From: Deltaproteobacteria bacterium
GTDB lineage: Bacteria; Myxococcota_A; UBA796
Reading direction: 5' to 3'
NCBI GenBank assembly: GCA_002707085.1
Contig: PALY01000071.1
Coordinates: 3,382 to 14,362, forward strand
Length of the DNA stretch: 10,981 nt
Below the pieces are notes generated by a model, which made no database searches, had not been told where the DNA came from, and saw only the letters and a program-made list of their open reading frames with translations. Position numbers and translations under genes: made by a program. Of the stretch, positions 1 through 7,431 are shown piece after piece. Each line of letters starts with the position of its first letter. Position 1 is the first letter of the stretch.

Positions 1-692
1 TGTTCGGTACTTGTGGGGCCACCTTGTGGGGAGTGGTGTCCTGCATCCACTTGCATGAGCCCAAAGCCCTGATTTCCCCCGTAAATAGAATACCCATCTT
101 CACCCAGATATTTTCCACCACGGGTCTCTCTACTTGCGATGGCTGCAAGAATGGCGGCAGGGATATCGTAGCGTTCGGACGCGGAGATGAAGCTGTCTTT
201 GTACATGAGGATGCGCGCCTCATCGGATTGGGCCATCTTGACGGATGTGCCAACTCCAGCGGGCATGTTGTCGCTGTTTCCTGTGTGTGCGGATGCACCC
301 GTTCCGACTTGACCGAACAGCAACGATGTGTGTGTGCCAGAACCTTTCATGTTGATCAGGGTGGTAAAGCTCGCGAGGTCGAGCACTCCGGATGCCGGAA
401 GTCCATATGCGCCCTGGAATAGTTCCAAGGAATTTAGGGTCAGAGGGCCAAACATTCCATCGGGTCGATTGAATCCGAGCATTCTTTGCAGTTCTTCGAC
501 TGCGGGGCCGCGGTCTCCGAACTCGATGTGCCCACCCGCAGTCATGTGGCTGGTAAGTACACCGTATGTGGATTCGCTCATCGAACTGGATGACGAACTG
601 GAGTTGCTCGTGGACGTGTCGTTGCTGTGGTGCGCAGAACCATGTCGTCGGGCGTAATCGGACACTTTATTGGACTCCCATGAAAGAAACAT
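1..692 (-). CDS. Peptidoglycan-binding, goose-type lysozyme-like protein (C-terminus off left edge)
   Basis: The reading frame is open from ATG at 692 to the window edge (230 codons visible). Residues 1-50 are a polar leader with seven consecutive serines (31-37) and no signal peptide. Residues about 56-115 match a PG_binding_1 domain (FGDRGPAVEELQRMLGF, then DGMFGPLTLNSLELFQ and a GVLD turn). Residues about 155-230 match goose-type lysozyme/lytic transglycosylase: IPAAILAAIASRETRGG carries the expected catalytic Glu (E189), and GFGLMQVD (209-216) is the family's second hallmark, followed by HHSPQG as in goose lysozymes. Such enzymes cleave the MurNAc-GlcNAc bond of peptidoglycan. The missing signal peptide means export would need another route (secretion system, lysis) or an upstream start; I see no in-frame ATG upstream before 754. 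An AAGG precedes the ATG by five bases. The remaining C-terminus lies outside the window. Confidence 0.85.
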   Translation of the reverse strand, partial: MFLSWESNKVSDYARRHGSAHHSNDTSTSNSSSSSSSMSESTYGVLTSHMTAGGHIEFGDRGPAVEELQRMLGFNRPDGMFGPLTLNSLELFQGAYGLPASGVLDLASFTTLINMKGSGTHTSLLFGQVGTGASAHTGNSDNMPAGVGTSVKMAQSDEARILMYKDSFISASERYDIPAAILAAIASRETRGGKYLGEDGYSIYGGNQGFGLMQVDAGHHSPQGGPTSTE

Positions 693-707
693 AGGAACCT
701 TAGTCGC

Positions 708-725
708 AATTGCCAAGGGGCAGTT
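708..725. promoter_or_regulatory. Short hairpin in the divergent intergenic region
   Basis: Between the two divergent starts (692 and 754) the arms AATTGCC (708-714) and GGCAGTT (719-725) pair over 7 bp with one G-T wobble and a 4-base loop AAGG. It lies just upstream of the lysozyme gene, so it could be an operator or a 5' leader hairpin. No convincing -35/-10 pair is seen. It has no T tract, so it is not an intrinsic terminator. Confidence 0.3.
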
Positions 726-753
726 TTGGTGGCTTCGGCATAGATGGTAGGGC

Positions 754-1653
754 ATGCCGGTATTTACCCACGTCGTACCTGAAGATTCGCCGATGATGCG
801 GATGGATGCCTATTGCTATTCCGTGTTTTCGGTATTCGATAGTCGGAATCAGGCGAGAAAAGCCATCAAGTCTTCATGCCTTTTTATTGATGGTGTGAAG
901 GCGAGAACGGATTGGTTTCCGCGTCCAGGTACAGAGTTGATCCTGACGGTTCCCGAACCGCCGGTAATCCCAGTTTTAGAGATGGAACTCGATGTTCTGT
1001 ACATCGATTCTCACTTGGCGGTGGTTCACAAGCCTGCTGGTATGCACACCCGTGGCAACCATCGACTGACCGTGCATCGTGCATTGCTTCACAACATGGA
1101 CCGGAGTGAAGAGCCCGACGCACTTCCCATGCCCGATCCATGCCACCGTTTGGATTACCGAACGTCTGGACTACTGTTGGTCGCTCGAACACAGGCGGCT
1201 CGCGTTGCACTCAACCGCATGTTTGCTGAACGTAGAATCCATAAACGCTACCGTGCATTGGTGTTTGGACGTTTGGAGGGCGAGGGAGAGGTGCATGAAC
1301 CCATCGATGGGCGAGCATCTTTCAGCCGGTACCGGGCGGTCGAACACACCCGTTCTGTACATGTGGAGTGGTTTACCACTGTTGAACTGGAACCTGTCAC
1401 GGGACGTACCCATCAGTTGCGTCGACACATGCTGCACTTGGGTCATCCTGTGTTGGGTGATGACCTGTACTGTGGAGACAAGAAGGTTCTCCGGGGAAGT
1501 GGCTTGTTCCTGACGGCGATGCACCAGTCTTTTGTACACCCCATCACAGGCGAGTCGCTATCCATTGACGCGCCTGAACCCCACAAGTTTAAGTCGATCA
1601 GAGACCGTGAGACGCGGCGGTGGATCAAGATCCGCCAAGACACCACTCTTTGA
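754..1653 (+). CDS. RluA-family 23S rRNA/tRNA pseudouridine synthase with S4 domain
   Basis: This 299-residue protein has the RluA/RluD layout. An S4-like RNA-binding region (about 18-66; Asp/Arg/Lys-rich, with LFIDGVKA) is followed by the catalytic domain. The signature HRLDYRTSGLLLVART (131-146) contains the catalytic Asp (D134) that attacks the target uridine. Further family motifs are VVHKPAGMHT (90-99), KRYRALVFG (164-172), the TGRTHQLRRHMLHLGHPVLGD stretch (216-236) and the C-terminal HQSFVHPITGE. The reaction is isomerisation of uridine to pseudouridine in structured RNA, in the cytoplasm. The family is certain; which RNA site it modifies cannot be read from sequence. ATG 754 has only GGTAGGG immediately upstream, at poor spacing, so Met14, Met15 or Met17 (793-802) are possible alternative starts. 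Its 3' end overlaps the convergent membrane-protein gene by 29 bp. Confidence 0.93.
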   Translation: MPVFTHVVPEDSPMMRMDAYCYSVFSVFDSRNQARKAIKSSCLFIDGVKARTDWFPRPGTELILTVPEPPVIPVLEMELDVLYIDSHLAVVHKPAGMHTRGNHRLTVHRALLHNMDRSEEPDALPMPDPCHRLDYRTSGLLLVARTQAARVALNRMFAERRIHKRYRALVFGRLEGEGEVHEPIDGRASFSRYRAVEHTRSVHVEWFTTVELEPVTGRTHQLRRHMLHLGHPVLGDDLYCGDKKVLRGSGLFLTAMHQSFVHPITGESLSIDAPEPHKFKSIRDRETRRWIKIRQDTTL

Positions 1654-3304
1654 TGCCATCGCCCAAACGATAGATCACAACGCTATCGTCCTCGGCAATG
1701 GGTTTCCCGATACAGCGCGCCCAATATTTATCCCGAACGGGGTCTGGATTGATGTGGCGTTTGTATACGGCAAGCCATCGAAAGTCTGCATCTTGGAACA
1801 CGTTGCGGTGGCCTCGGTCTATTCGCCCATGAAGTCCAATTTTCACAATGATGTCGGCCGCATGACTGGAACCCGAAGATTGTTCGTGACCCATGGTTCC
1901 CGCTTCAGATATGGGCCGCTGATGGTTCAGTTGCGCCAGGATGGCTGGATCTCGCCAGACGGCATTGGGAGGCAGTTGGGAGTTGAACTTTTTGGGCAAC
2001 ACCAGGACGCTTCCTTTTTGTTGAGCGATCGATGCGTATGCTGAACTGTTGATGGAGGGAGTGGAGGGGAGGGGCCAAGGAAGCGGCGAGCCAATCATGT
2101 GATCGATGAGCAGCAGTCCCGCAACTGCCCATGGCACTACTTTTGGCAGTTTCAATTTGGGGAGTAGCGATACCAAAGGAATCAGCAGTAATGCTGCCAC
2201 AGCGGCAGCTCGCTGCCAGTGAGAGATTCTGGAAAAGAAGGGTACGTTTTTGGCCAATATGCCCGCAGGTGCCAACAGTGGAGCGCCGTCGATGGTGACG
2301 GGGTTTCCTTTATAAATCAGCCAAGGACCCCACGATAGAGCGACAAAAACCAGGCTGCCCACAAGCCAGGGCCACATCTCTTTTCGTTTTGTACAAACGA
2401 AAACGGCTGTAAGCAGCGCAATCAGTCCGATGTAGCCAGTTTGGTTGGGCAGTCCGGCTCCCCCAGTGAACATCACAGGTACGATAGAGTCGGTGAGGTC
2501 TGCGCCAAAACGAAGGCCACCCCGGTATAGCTCTGCACGATTGGCTGGACGGTTCAGAAGTTGGCTGGCCAGTTGAGCCGTTCCCGGTTGCCCAGCGATG
2601 CGACCGCTCATGATGGCTTGTGCGAGCGGGGCCACCAAGACACCTCCGACCACGGCCGTGATGCCGAGAGGTACGAAAAGCTGCTGGCGATCTTTGCGGA
2701 ACAGGTGTGCGATACCGATTGTGGTGGCAATAAAACTGGCCCACACTCCGCAATAGGGTCCGCTGGCGGCACACATGAACAACAGGACGCCTGCACCCAC
2801 CGCGGATTTTTTGCATCCCTTTTCTAAGGCTTTCAGCAAGCAGACGATCATCAAACCAATCCAGCCAACACCCAGATGTTCGGTGATTCCTGTGGTCGTG
2901 GCTGCGAGGATGGAAGCATTCGTGCAGGCAGCGATCACCCCCAGAGTGGGGCTGCCTCCCACCCGTTTGGCCAGTGCTGCCCCAGAGATTCCCAGCAAAA
3001 CCAAGTTTGCATAAACAACCGTGTTGTATGCGGCAGCAGGACCAAGCCCCCATCCCAGAACAAACCATGGGATGTTTGCAGGGTCGGCGAGTACGGCCTG
3101 AACCCCATCTGGCCACGCGAGAGCAAAAGTTTCGATGGTGAACAGGTTTTGGTTTGCTGCTGTCACCCATAAGCCCCACACGTGGATGGCCGCTTCGCCC
3201 GCTGGTACAGTCAACCAACTGGATGACCAGACCGCAGGTAAGGGCCATGCCACCAGCAGTGGAAGCAAGAAGATAAGACTCAGTAGGGGCAATCGTTGGC
3301 GCAC
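1625..3304 (-). CDS. Large polytopic membrane protein, GT-C/YfhO-like architecture, function unknown
   Basis: This 559-residue protein starts at GTG 3304, the first start codon after an in-frame TGA. Residues about 5-26 form a first membrane segment. About ten more hydrophobic segments follow (around 78-110, 119-137, 145-160, 168-200, 211-232, 290-304, 311-331, 366-382, 389-404). The last ~150 residues (from about 410) are hydrophilic and probably extracytoplasmic. The first loop after segment 1 has GEAAIHVWGLW (36-46), in the place where GT-C glycosyltransferases keep acidic/His residues. The overall plan (many segments, long loop 1, soluble C-terminal domain) resembles GT-C or YfhO-like envelope proteins, but no diagnostic motif is recognised, so the product is left open. 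No good ribosome-binding site precedes the GTG. The gene is divergent from the sulfatase-fold gene and may share its promoter region. Confidence 0.8.
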   Translation of the reverse strand: MRQRLPLLSLIFLLPLLVAWPLPAVWSSSWLTVPAGEAAIHVWGLWVTAANQNLFTIETFALAWPDGVQAVLADPANIPWFVLGWGLGPAAAYNTVVYANLVLLGISGAALAKRVGGSPTLGVIAACTNASILAATTTGITEHLGVGWIGLMIVCLLKALEKGCKKSAVGAGVLLFMCAASGPYCGVWASFIATTIGIAHLFRKDRQQLFVPLGITAVVGGVLVAPLAQAIMSGRIAGQPGTAQLASQLLNRPANRAELYRGGLRFGADLTDSIVPVMFTGGAGLPNQTGYIGLIALLTAVFVCTKRKEMWPWLVGSLVFVALSWGPWLIYKGNPVTIDGAPLLAPAGILAKNVPFFSRISHWQRAAAVAALLLIPLVSLLPKLKLPKVVPWAVAGLLLIDHMIGSPLPWPLPSTPSINSSAYASIAQQKGSVLVLPKKFNSQLPPNAVWRDPAILAQLNHQRPISEAGTMGHEQSSGSSHAADIIVKIGLHGRIDRGHRNVFQDADFRWLAVYKRHINPDPVRDKYWARCIGKPIAEDDSVVIYRLGDGIKEWCLGGS

Positions 3305-3309
3305 ACCGA

Positions 3310-3352
3310 TACCATATCAATGGTAGTGAGATGGGATGACCATTTGAGATGG
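3310..3352. promoter_or_regulatory. Divergent promoter region with dyads and an 8-bp direct repeat
   Basis: The 44-bp gap between GTG 3304 (minus) and ATG 3349 (plus) must hold both promoters. It contains the dyad TACCAT-ATCA-ATGGTA (3310-3325), a shorter dyad ATGG-GATGA-CCAT (3331-3343), and the direct repeat TGAGATGG at 3327-3334 and 3345-3352 (18 bp apart, the second covering the plus start codon). This arrangement suits an operator for a dimeric regulator acting on both genes. No clear -35/-10 boxes are seen. The repeats are visible in the sequence; the regulatory role is inference. Confidence 0.35.
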
Positions 3353-5292
3353 TTTACCCGTCAATGGAGGCAGCATTGAGCGATATTCTCTGGGCGGATG
3401 AACCCATCGAACGTGGAGCCTTTGTCGGTTCAGCGGTGAAAATGTCGCTGGGCCTCGGGATGTTGTCTGGTGCGGCGGAAGCGATAGCGATTGGTGCTTC
3501 AAGCAAATTGGTGATGCCCATGAGCGAGGCGGTCATCTTGGCCACGACCAGTGTGGTCCTTGGTGGCTTGCTGGCTGCTGGGGGTGGATTGTTTGTGGGC
3601 CTGTTGGGTGCATGGTTGTTCAAGGCGGACCCGACGCGGAACATTGCTCGTGTCCTTGGACTCGTCGCGGGAGGGCTTGCCGCATTTCATTTGTGGCCAA
3701 GCGGTTTGTTGGTTCTGGCTCAACCGGGAAGAACACCTCAGGCGATGGCATTTTTTGCCATGCCTTTTGGTGTGATTGGTTTCGTCAATCTCTACACACG
3801 CTTTATCTGGCGTTGGTCGGATCGCAGGGTGGAAGAAGGCAAGTCGTCGGGACCCAGTTGGCTGCTGGTTTCTACCACTCTTTCTTTGATGGTGTCTTCC
3901 GTTTCAGCGATTGCGACCTCGAGTGGCGACTACAGTGCGGGTCGTGCCCTCGATTCTGACCCAAATGTTCTGCTGGTCACAATTGACACGTTGAGGCGGG
4001 ACCATGTGTCTGCCTATGGCGACAGCCCGGTTCAGACCCCAAATTTGGATGCGCTTGCCGCGGAGGGCGTGCTGTTTGAAAACGCAGTGACTCCATTTCC
4101 GGAAACCGTGCCTGCCCATGCATCGTTGTTTACGGGGCTACACCCGGTTCGTACGGGCGTGTTGTCGAATGGTCACCAGCTATCGGGCAGGTACCCGACA
4201 TTGACCGAAAAGCTTGGCAATGAGGGGTACGCGACGGCAGCCTTTGTTTCCAGTTTTGCCGTGCATCGGCAAACGGGTTTGGACCGAGGTTTCCAGGCCT
4301 ACGATGATGGGTTCTTTTCGGGGGTTCGTGGGCTGAACGAGATTCGTATCGCTCATTTGTCGTTGCGGGCCTTGATGCGTTTTGGAGACCCCGCGCGATA
4401 TCGTCACTTTCTGGAGCGTTCCGCAGAAGACACACTGGGCCGTTCTTTGGACTGGATGGTTGCTCATGGTGAGAATCCATTCTTTATGTGGGTTCATTTG
4501 TTTGAGCCGCACGCCCCTTATGAGACCCATGGCGCTCCTGGAGCGCCCAATGTTGACCACCGTGCGATTCTAGCCGACGAGTCGTCCGTTCAGTATGGCG
4601 AAGTGCTGACCACTCAGTTGCGTACCTTGTATGCCGAAGAGGTTGCCCATACCGACCAGGTATTGGGTGACTTTATCGAACAAGTTCGGGCGACTGTGGA
4701 CCGACCCATGATGATTGTGGTGGTGTCAGACCATGGGGAAATGTTGGGTGAGCATGAGATTTACTTCAATCACCATGGAATTTGGGATGAAACCATTCGC
4801 ATTCCGATGATCATTGTTCCGCACAAGGAAGGCTACGACACCAAGCTTGTACGCAGCCAGGCGCGTTTGATGGACCTGCCCAACACCATGCTGAGCATGC
4901 TCGACTTGTCGGAAATGGAGGGGACGGAGTCCGGTGACTTGAGTCCATATATGCGGGGAGAAAAGCAGCGAGACTATGCATCGTTGTTGATGGGCCGGAT
5001 GGGACGATCTCTCTCAGCCGGTACGGTTCTTGGGTACCGAGCAGCCAAGCAAGATGCAGATGATTTTGGCCAAATGGTGAAGTTCATCTGGGATACCGAC
5101 TCAGATTCTGTTTCTTTGTACGACTTGGCGACGGATCCATCCGAGGCAATCGACATCCACGTTTCGCAATCTGCGGCGGTGGATGCCATGCAGAGTCAGA
5201 TTCGAAAGGAGTTGGGCACCGCGGCGCCGGAAGGAAAGGGTCGTGATGCGGCAGCCATAGAGTCTTTGAGGGCGCTTGGGTACGTCGAATAG
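3349..5292 (+). CDS. Membrane-anchored sulfatase-fold enzyme with Thr at the nucleophile position
   Basis: This 647-residue protein has about five N-terminal membrane segments (around 26-50, 59-91, 99-124, 131-150, 169-190) and then an alkaline-phosphatase/sulfatase superfamily domain, probably periplasmic. Metal-site motifs are present: VLLVTIDTLRRDH (207-219, Asp213), a TPNLDALAAEG stretch (230-240), FMWVHLFEPHAPY (379-391) and VVVSDHGEMLGEHE (457-470, Asp461/His462). The segment that reads CxPSR in true sulfatases reads T253-V-P-A-H257 here, so there is no Cys or Ser to convert to formylglycine. Thr is the nucleophile in the related phosphoethanolamine and lipoteichoic-acid transferases, so a phospho-group transferase or phosphodiesterase is more likely than a sulfatase; the substrate is unknown. 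ATG 3349 has a weak ribosome-binding site; Met6 (3364) is an alternative. The stop lies 4 bp from the stop of the convergent LEA-type gene. Confidence 0.88.
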   Translation: MVYPSMEAALSDILWADEPIERGAFVGSAVKMSLGLGMLSGAAEAIAIGASSKLVMPMSEAVILATTSVVLGGLLAAGGGLFVGLLGAWLFKADPTRNIARVLGLVAGGLAAFHLWPSGLLVLAQPGRTPQAMAFFAMPFGVIGFVNLYTRFIWRWSDRRVEEGKSSGPSWLLVSTTLSLMVSSVSAIATSSGDYSAGRALDSDPNVLLVTIDTLRRDHVSAYGDSPVQTPNLDALAAEGVLFENAVTPFPETVPAHASLFTGLHPVRTGVLSNGHQLSGRYPTLTEKLGNEGYATAAFVSSFAVHRQTGLDRGFQAYDDGFFSGVRGLNEIRIAHLSLRALMRFGDPARYRHFLERSAEDTLGRSLDWMVAHGENPFFMWVHLFEPHAPYETHGAPGAPNVDHRAILADESSVQYGEVLTTQLRTLYAEEVAHTDQVLGDFIEQVRATVDRPMMIVVVSDHGEMLGEHEIYFNHHGIWDETIRIPMIIVPHKEGYDTKLVRSQARLMDLPNTMLSMLDLSEMEGTESGDLSPYMRGEKQRDYASLLMGRMGRSLSAGTVLGYRAAKQDADDFGQMVKFIWDTDSDSVSLYDLATDPSEAIDIHVSQSAAVDAMQSQIRKELGTAAPEGKGRDAAAIESLRALGYVE

Positions 5293-5296
5293 ACGA

Positions 5297-5767
5297 TCAC
5301 TTCCGTTTTTTCTTTCCACCTGATTGGCTTGGCTTTCTTATTTTTCCGAGGTTCACTTTTTCATTGAAGTCGACTTCAAATGGAATGAACAAAACGGATA
5401 CATCGGCCGTTCCTCGAATGCGCACATTCACCTTTCCTTGTGACCATGCCGATGCGCCTGCGTGCAGGGCTTGGGCCGCCGTGAATTTCACATGGAAGGG
5501 AATGATTTCGGGGTCTCCCCGTCGAAGGACGGTTTGGTCATACTCTTGGGTTCCGCTGCTGAAGACCTTCCCAGCGACCACGACTTCGTAGTCGAGTTCT
5601 TTGAGCCGAAGGGGCAGCCACCGATGCCGGAGGGCAGCGACTTTCACGTCAAAGCTTCCTCCTGTGAACCCCATAGAGAAGTTTTCAACGCCAAGTGGCT
5701 CCACAGTCACATGCCGTTGTGCGGCATCTGCAGTCATGAGTGTGGCGGCCAATAGAAGAGCGTTCAT
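5297..5767 (-). CDS. Exported LEA type 2 (LEA14/WHy-domain) family protein
   Basis: This 156-residue protein begins with a short signal-like segment (1-15, ending ADA). One beta-rich domain (about 20-140) follows the LEA_2/WHy pattern: GFTGGSFDVKVAALRHRWLP (34-52), the KELDYEVVVAGKVFSSGTQ strand pair (56-74), the charged turn RRGDPEIIPFHVKF (82-95), and a closing strand GKVNVRIRGTADVSVLFIPF (111-130). Bacterial WHy proteins are small lone domains, usually in the periplasm or on the surface; a stress or desiccation role is proposed for the family, not proven here. The C-terminus is a basic tail rich in Lys/Arg (from 148). Its ATG overlaps the TGA of the radical SAM gene as ATGA (5764-5767), so the two are very probably translated from one message. 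There is no promoter of its own. Recognition is by pattern only. Confidence 0.75.
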   Translation of the reverse strand: MNALLLAATLMTADAAQRHVTVEPLGVENFSMGFTGGSFDVKVAALRHRWLPLRLKELDYEVVVAGKVFSSGTQEYDQTVLRRGDPEIIPFHVKFTAAQALHAGASAWSQGKVNVRIRGTADVSVLFIPFEVDFNEKVNLGKIRKPSQSGGKKKRK

Positions 5768-7302
5768 GTGTTGTTTGGGAGTCCTGTGTCACGGATGGTG
5801 TGCGTCAGTGTGTCGATGGTGGGTTCAGCTAAGGCGACGTCTAGGAAATCATCTTCATTCAAACCTTCCCAACAGTCCCACTTGCTTCCAGTGGGATCAC
5901 TGCGCATCCCCATGAGTAAGTAGGGGACGGCCAAAGCATAGTCTCGAAATTGGCGGGGGTTGGTGCTGCGCTTGAGCATCCGTTTGGCGAACTTTCGACG
6001 CATGTAGAACTTGCGGTTGAAGTGCTTTTCGAATCTGTAGATGGTCTCGGAGTCGATTTGCGGTTGGTTTACCAGTACGCGCGCCTGACCATAGGCGTCC
6101 CATGACTCGTGTGTGAGCCAGCCCCGTTCGGCAGCTTCTTTGTACATGGCTGTGCCGGGGTAGGGGGTTGAAATGAACAGTTGGACAAAGTCGAAGTCCA
6201 TATTGAGCGCCATCTTGAGACTGTCGTTCATGGTGTCCCAAGTTTCACCCAAAGAGCCAATCACGAATGACGCACGGACTTCGATACCGTGCCGGTGAGC
6301 GATCTCTACCGCTTTCTTATACTTCTTGTGATCAATGGGTTTTCCAATGCGGTTTGCAATGTCCGGATTTCCGGTTTCAACACCTACGAGAACTTGGTGG
6401 CACCCGGCCTTTTTCATGGCTGCGGCGATTTTGTCCGAGAAACAGTCACCGCGGATGAAACCAATCCAGCTCACGTTCAAGTTTTCAGCGGTCAGTCGTT
6501 CACAAAATTCAAGGCAGGTTTTCTTGAGTACGGTGAATGTGTCATCGTAAAACTGAAACTGCCTGATTCCATATTCATCGTATAGGTGCTTGATTTGCGC
6601 GACCATGCTTTCGGGACTTCTGGTTCGCAGCGTTGTTTTTGCTGAGTTGCAGAAGGTGCATTTCCCTGGGCAGCCTCGCGTCATCATCAAGTTGATGGCT
6701 GGCAGTTGCCTGTAGGTGGTGGCACCTGGGTAGTACATGTCAAAGTCCACCAGGTGGTAGGCGGGCATTGGGTACTCATCGAGATTCATATTGACGGGTC
6801 TTGCTGGGTTGTGGACCACGCCATCTTCGGTTCTGTGAGAAAGGCCGGTGATGTCGTTGAAGTGGGTGTTGGCGAGAATCTCGACCATCGCATCTTCACC
6901 ATCGCCTCTGACCACGGCATCGATGGCAGAGTTGCGCAGCATTCGAACGGGCAAGGCTTCGGCGTGTACACCGCCTGCGATGACCGTACAGTTGGGCAAT
7001 TCTTGTTTGCAGATTCGAGCGATGCTGTGTGCTGCCAACGCTTGGCTTGTCAGCACAGAGAGGCCGACCACTCTTGGTTTGTGTTTTCTTAAGAGTGTGC
7101 GGATGTCATTGTCATCCAGTTGGTATGCGTGAGCATCGCATACCTCGACGCTGTAGCCGTGGTGTTCCACATTGGACGCAATCGAGAGTACCCCCAGCGG
7201 AGGGAGTGTGGATATCAGACGCGCCCGTCCCTTGGCGGCAGGCCAGGGTGGGTAGATCAACAGTAGATCGATGGCGTTGGGATTTCGCTTCTCGTTGGTC
7301 AT
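5764..7302 (-). CDS. B12-binding domain radical SAM protein
   Basis: This protein (512 residues from ATG 7302) has the class B, cobalamin-dependent radical SAM layout. The N-terminal Rossmann-type B12-binding domain (about 10-150) has IDLLLIYPPWP (11-21), LPPLGVLSIAS (33-43), a partial DxH motif (D56-A-H58, lacking the usual Gly) and VIAGGVHAEALP (107-118). The radical SAM barrel (about 200-390) has the cluster motif CPGKCTFC (C211, C215, C218), FYDDTF (251-256), VGVETG (306-311) and SFVIGSLGETWD (345-356). The C-terminal ~120 residues are family-specific. Such enzymes catalyse radical methylation or ring/C-C chemistry, often on lipids or cofactors; the substrate cannot be read from sequence. 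The frame stays open to 7452, but that extension would run into the divergent gene. A TTG at 7335 with a strong ribosome-binding site (7345-7353) is a serious alternative start adding 11 residues. It is coupled to the LEA-type gene downstream. Confidence 0.88.
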   Translation of the reverse strand: MTNEKRNPNAIDLLLIYPPWPAAKGRARLISTLPPLGVLSIASNVEHHGYSVEVCDAHAYQLDDNDIRTLLRKHKPRVVGLSVLTSQALAAHSIARICKQELPNCTVIAGGVHAEALPVRMLRNSAIDAVVRGDGEDAMVEILANTHFNDITGLSHRTEDGVVHNPARPVNMNLDEYPMPAYHLVDFDMYYPGATTYRQLPAINLMMTRGCPGKCTFCNSAKTTLRTRSPESMVAQIKHLYDEYGIRQFQFYDDTFTVLKKTCLEFCERLTAENLNVSWIGFIRGDCFSDKIAAAMKKAGCHQVLVGVETGNPDIANRIGKPIDHKKYKKAVEIAHRHGIEVRASFVIGSLGETWDTMNDSLKMALNMDFDFVQLFISTPYPGTAMYKEAAERGWLTHESWDAYGQARVLVNQPQIDSETIYRFEKHFNRKFYMRRKFAKRMLKRSTNPRQFRDYALAVPYLLMGMRSDPTGSKWDCWEGLNEDDFLDVALAEPTIDTLTHTIRDTGLPNNT

Positions 7303-7344
7303 CGTTTCTCGTACAAAAGGTATCTGCCCCCCCAAGGTAGCATG

Positions 7345-7353
7345 CTCCTCCCC
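7345..7353 (-). promoter_or_regulatory. Strong Shine-Dalgarno sequence far from the ATG of the radical SAM gene
   Basis: On the minus strand this reads GGGGAGGAG. It lies 9 bases before an in-frame TTG (7335-7333) but 42 bases before the ATG at 7302, which itself has no good ribosome-binding site. It therefore favours the TTG start, if it is used at all. A run of seven G (plus-strand C, 7327-7333) begins inside the TTG codon. Confidence 0.4.
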
Positions 7354-7431
7354 GAAACGACTCAAACCCGTCGAGCGATTGTGCTTCCCTCTACCCAGCT
7401 TCGGCGGTGACGGTTTAGACTTCCAAGCGAG

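Noticed and set aside
24..657. Two plus-strand open frames covering most of the first 650 bases
   Set aside because: They are shadows of the minus-strand lysozyme gene, whose frame shows clear PG-binding and goose-lysozyme motifs and runs off the edge.
2310..3320. Long minus-strand frame (336 codons) inside the membrane-protein gene
   Set aside because: Its translation is Arg/Cys/His-rich low-quality sequence in the alternative frame; the 1625-3304 frame gives well-formed membrane segments.
3349..5292. Annotation as a classical formylglycine sulfatase
   Set aside because: The Cys/Ser of the CxPSR motif is replaced by Thr253.
5297..5299. TGA stops (5297, 5764, 1625, 1651) as possible selenocysteine codons, given the selC gene
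   Set aside because: Reading past each gives sequence antisense to, or inside, a neighbouring gene with no family continuation, and no SECIS-like hairpin was recognised just after them.
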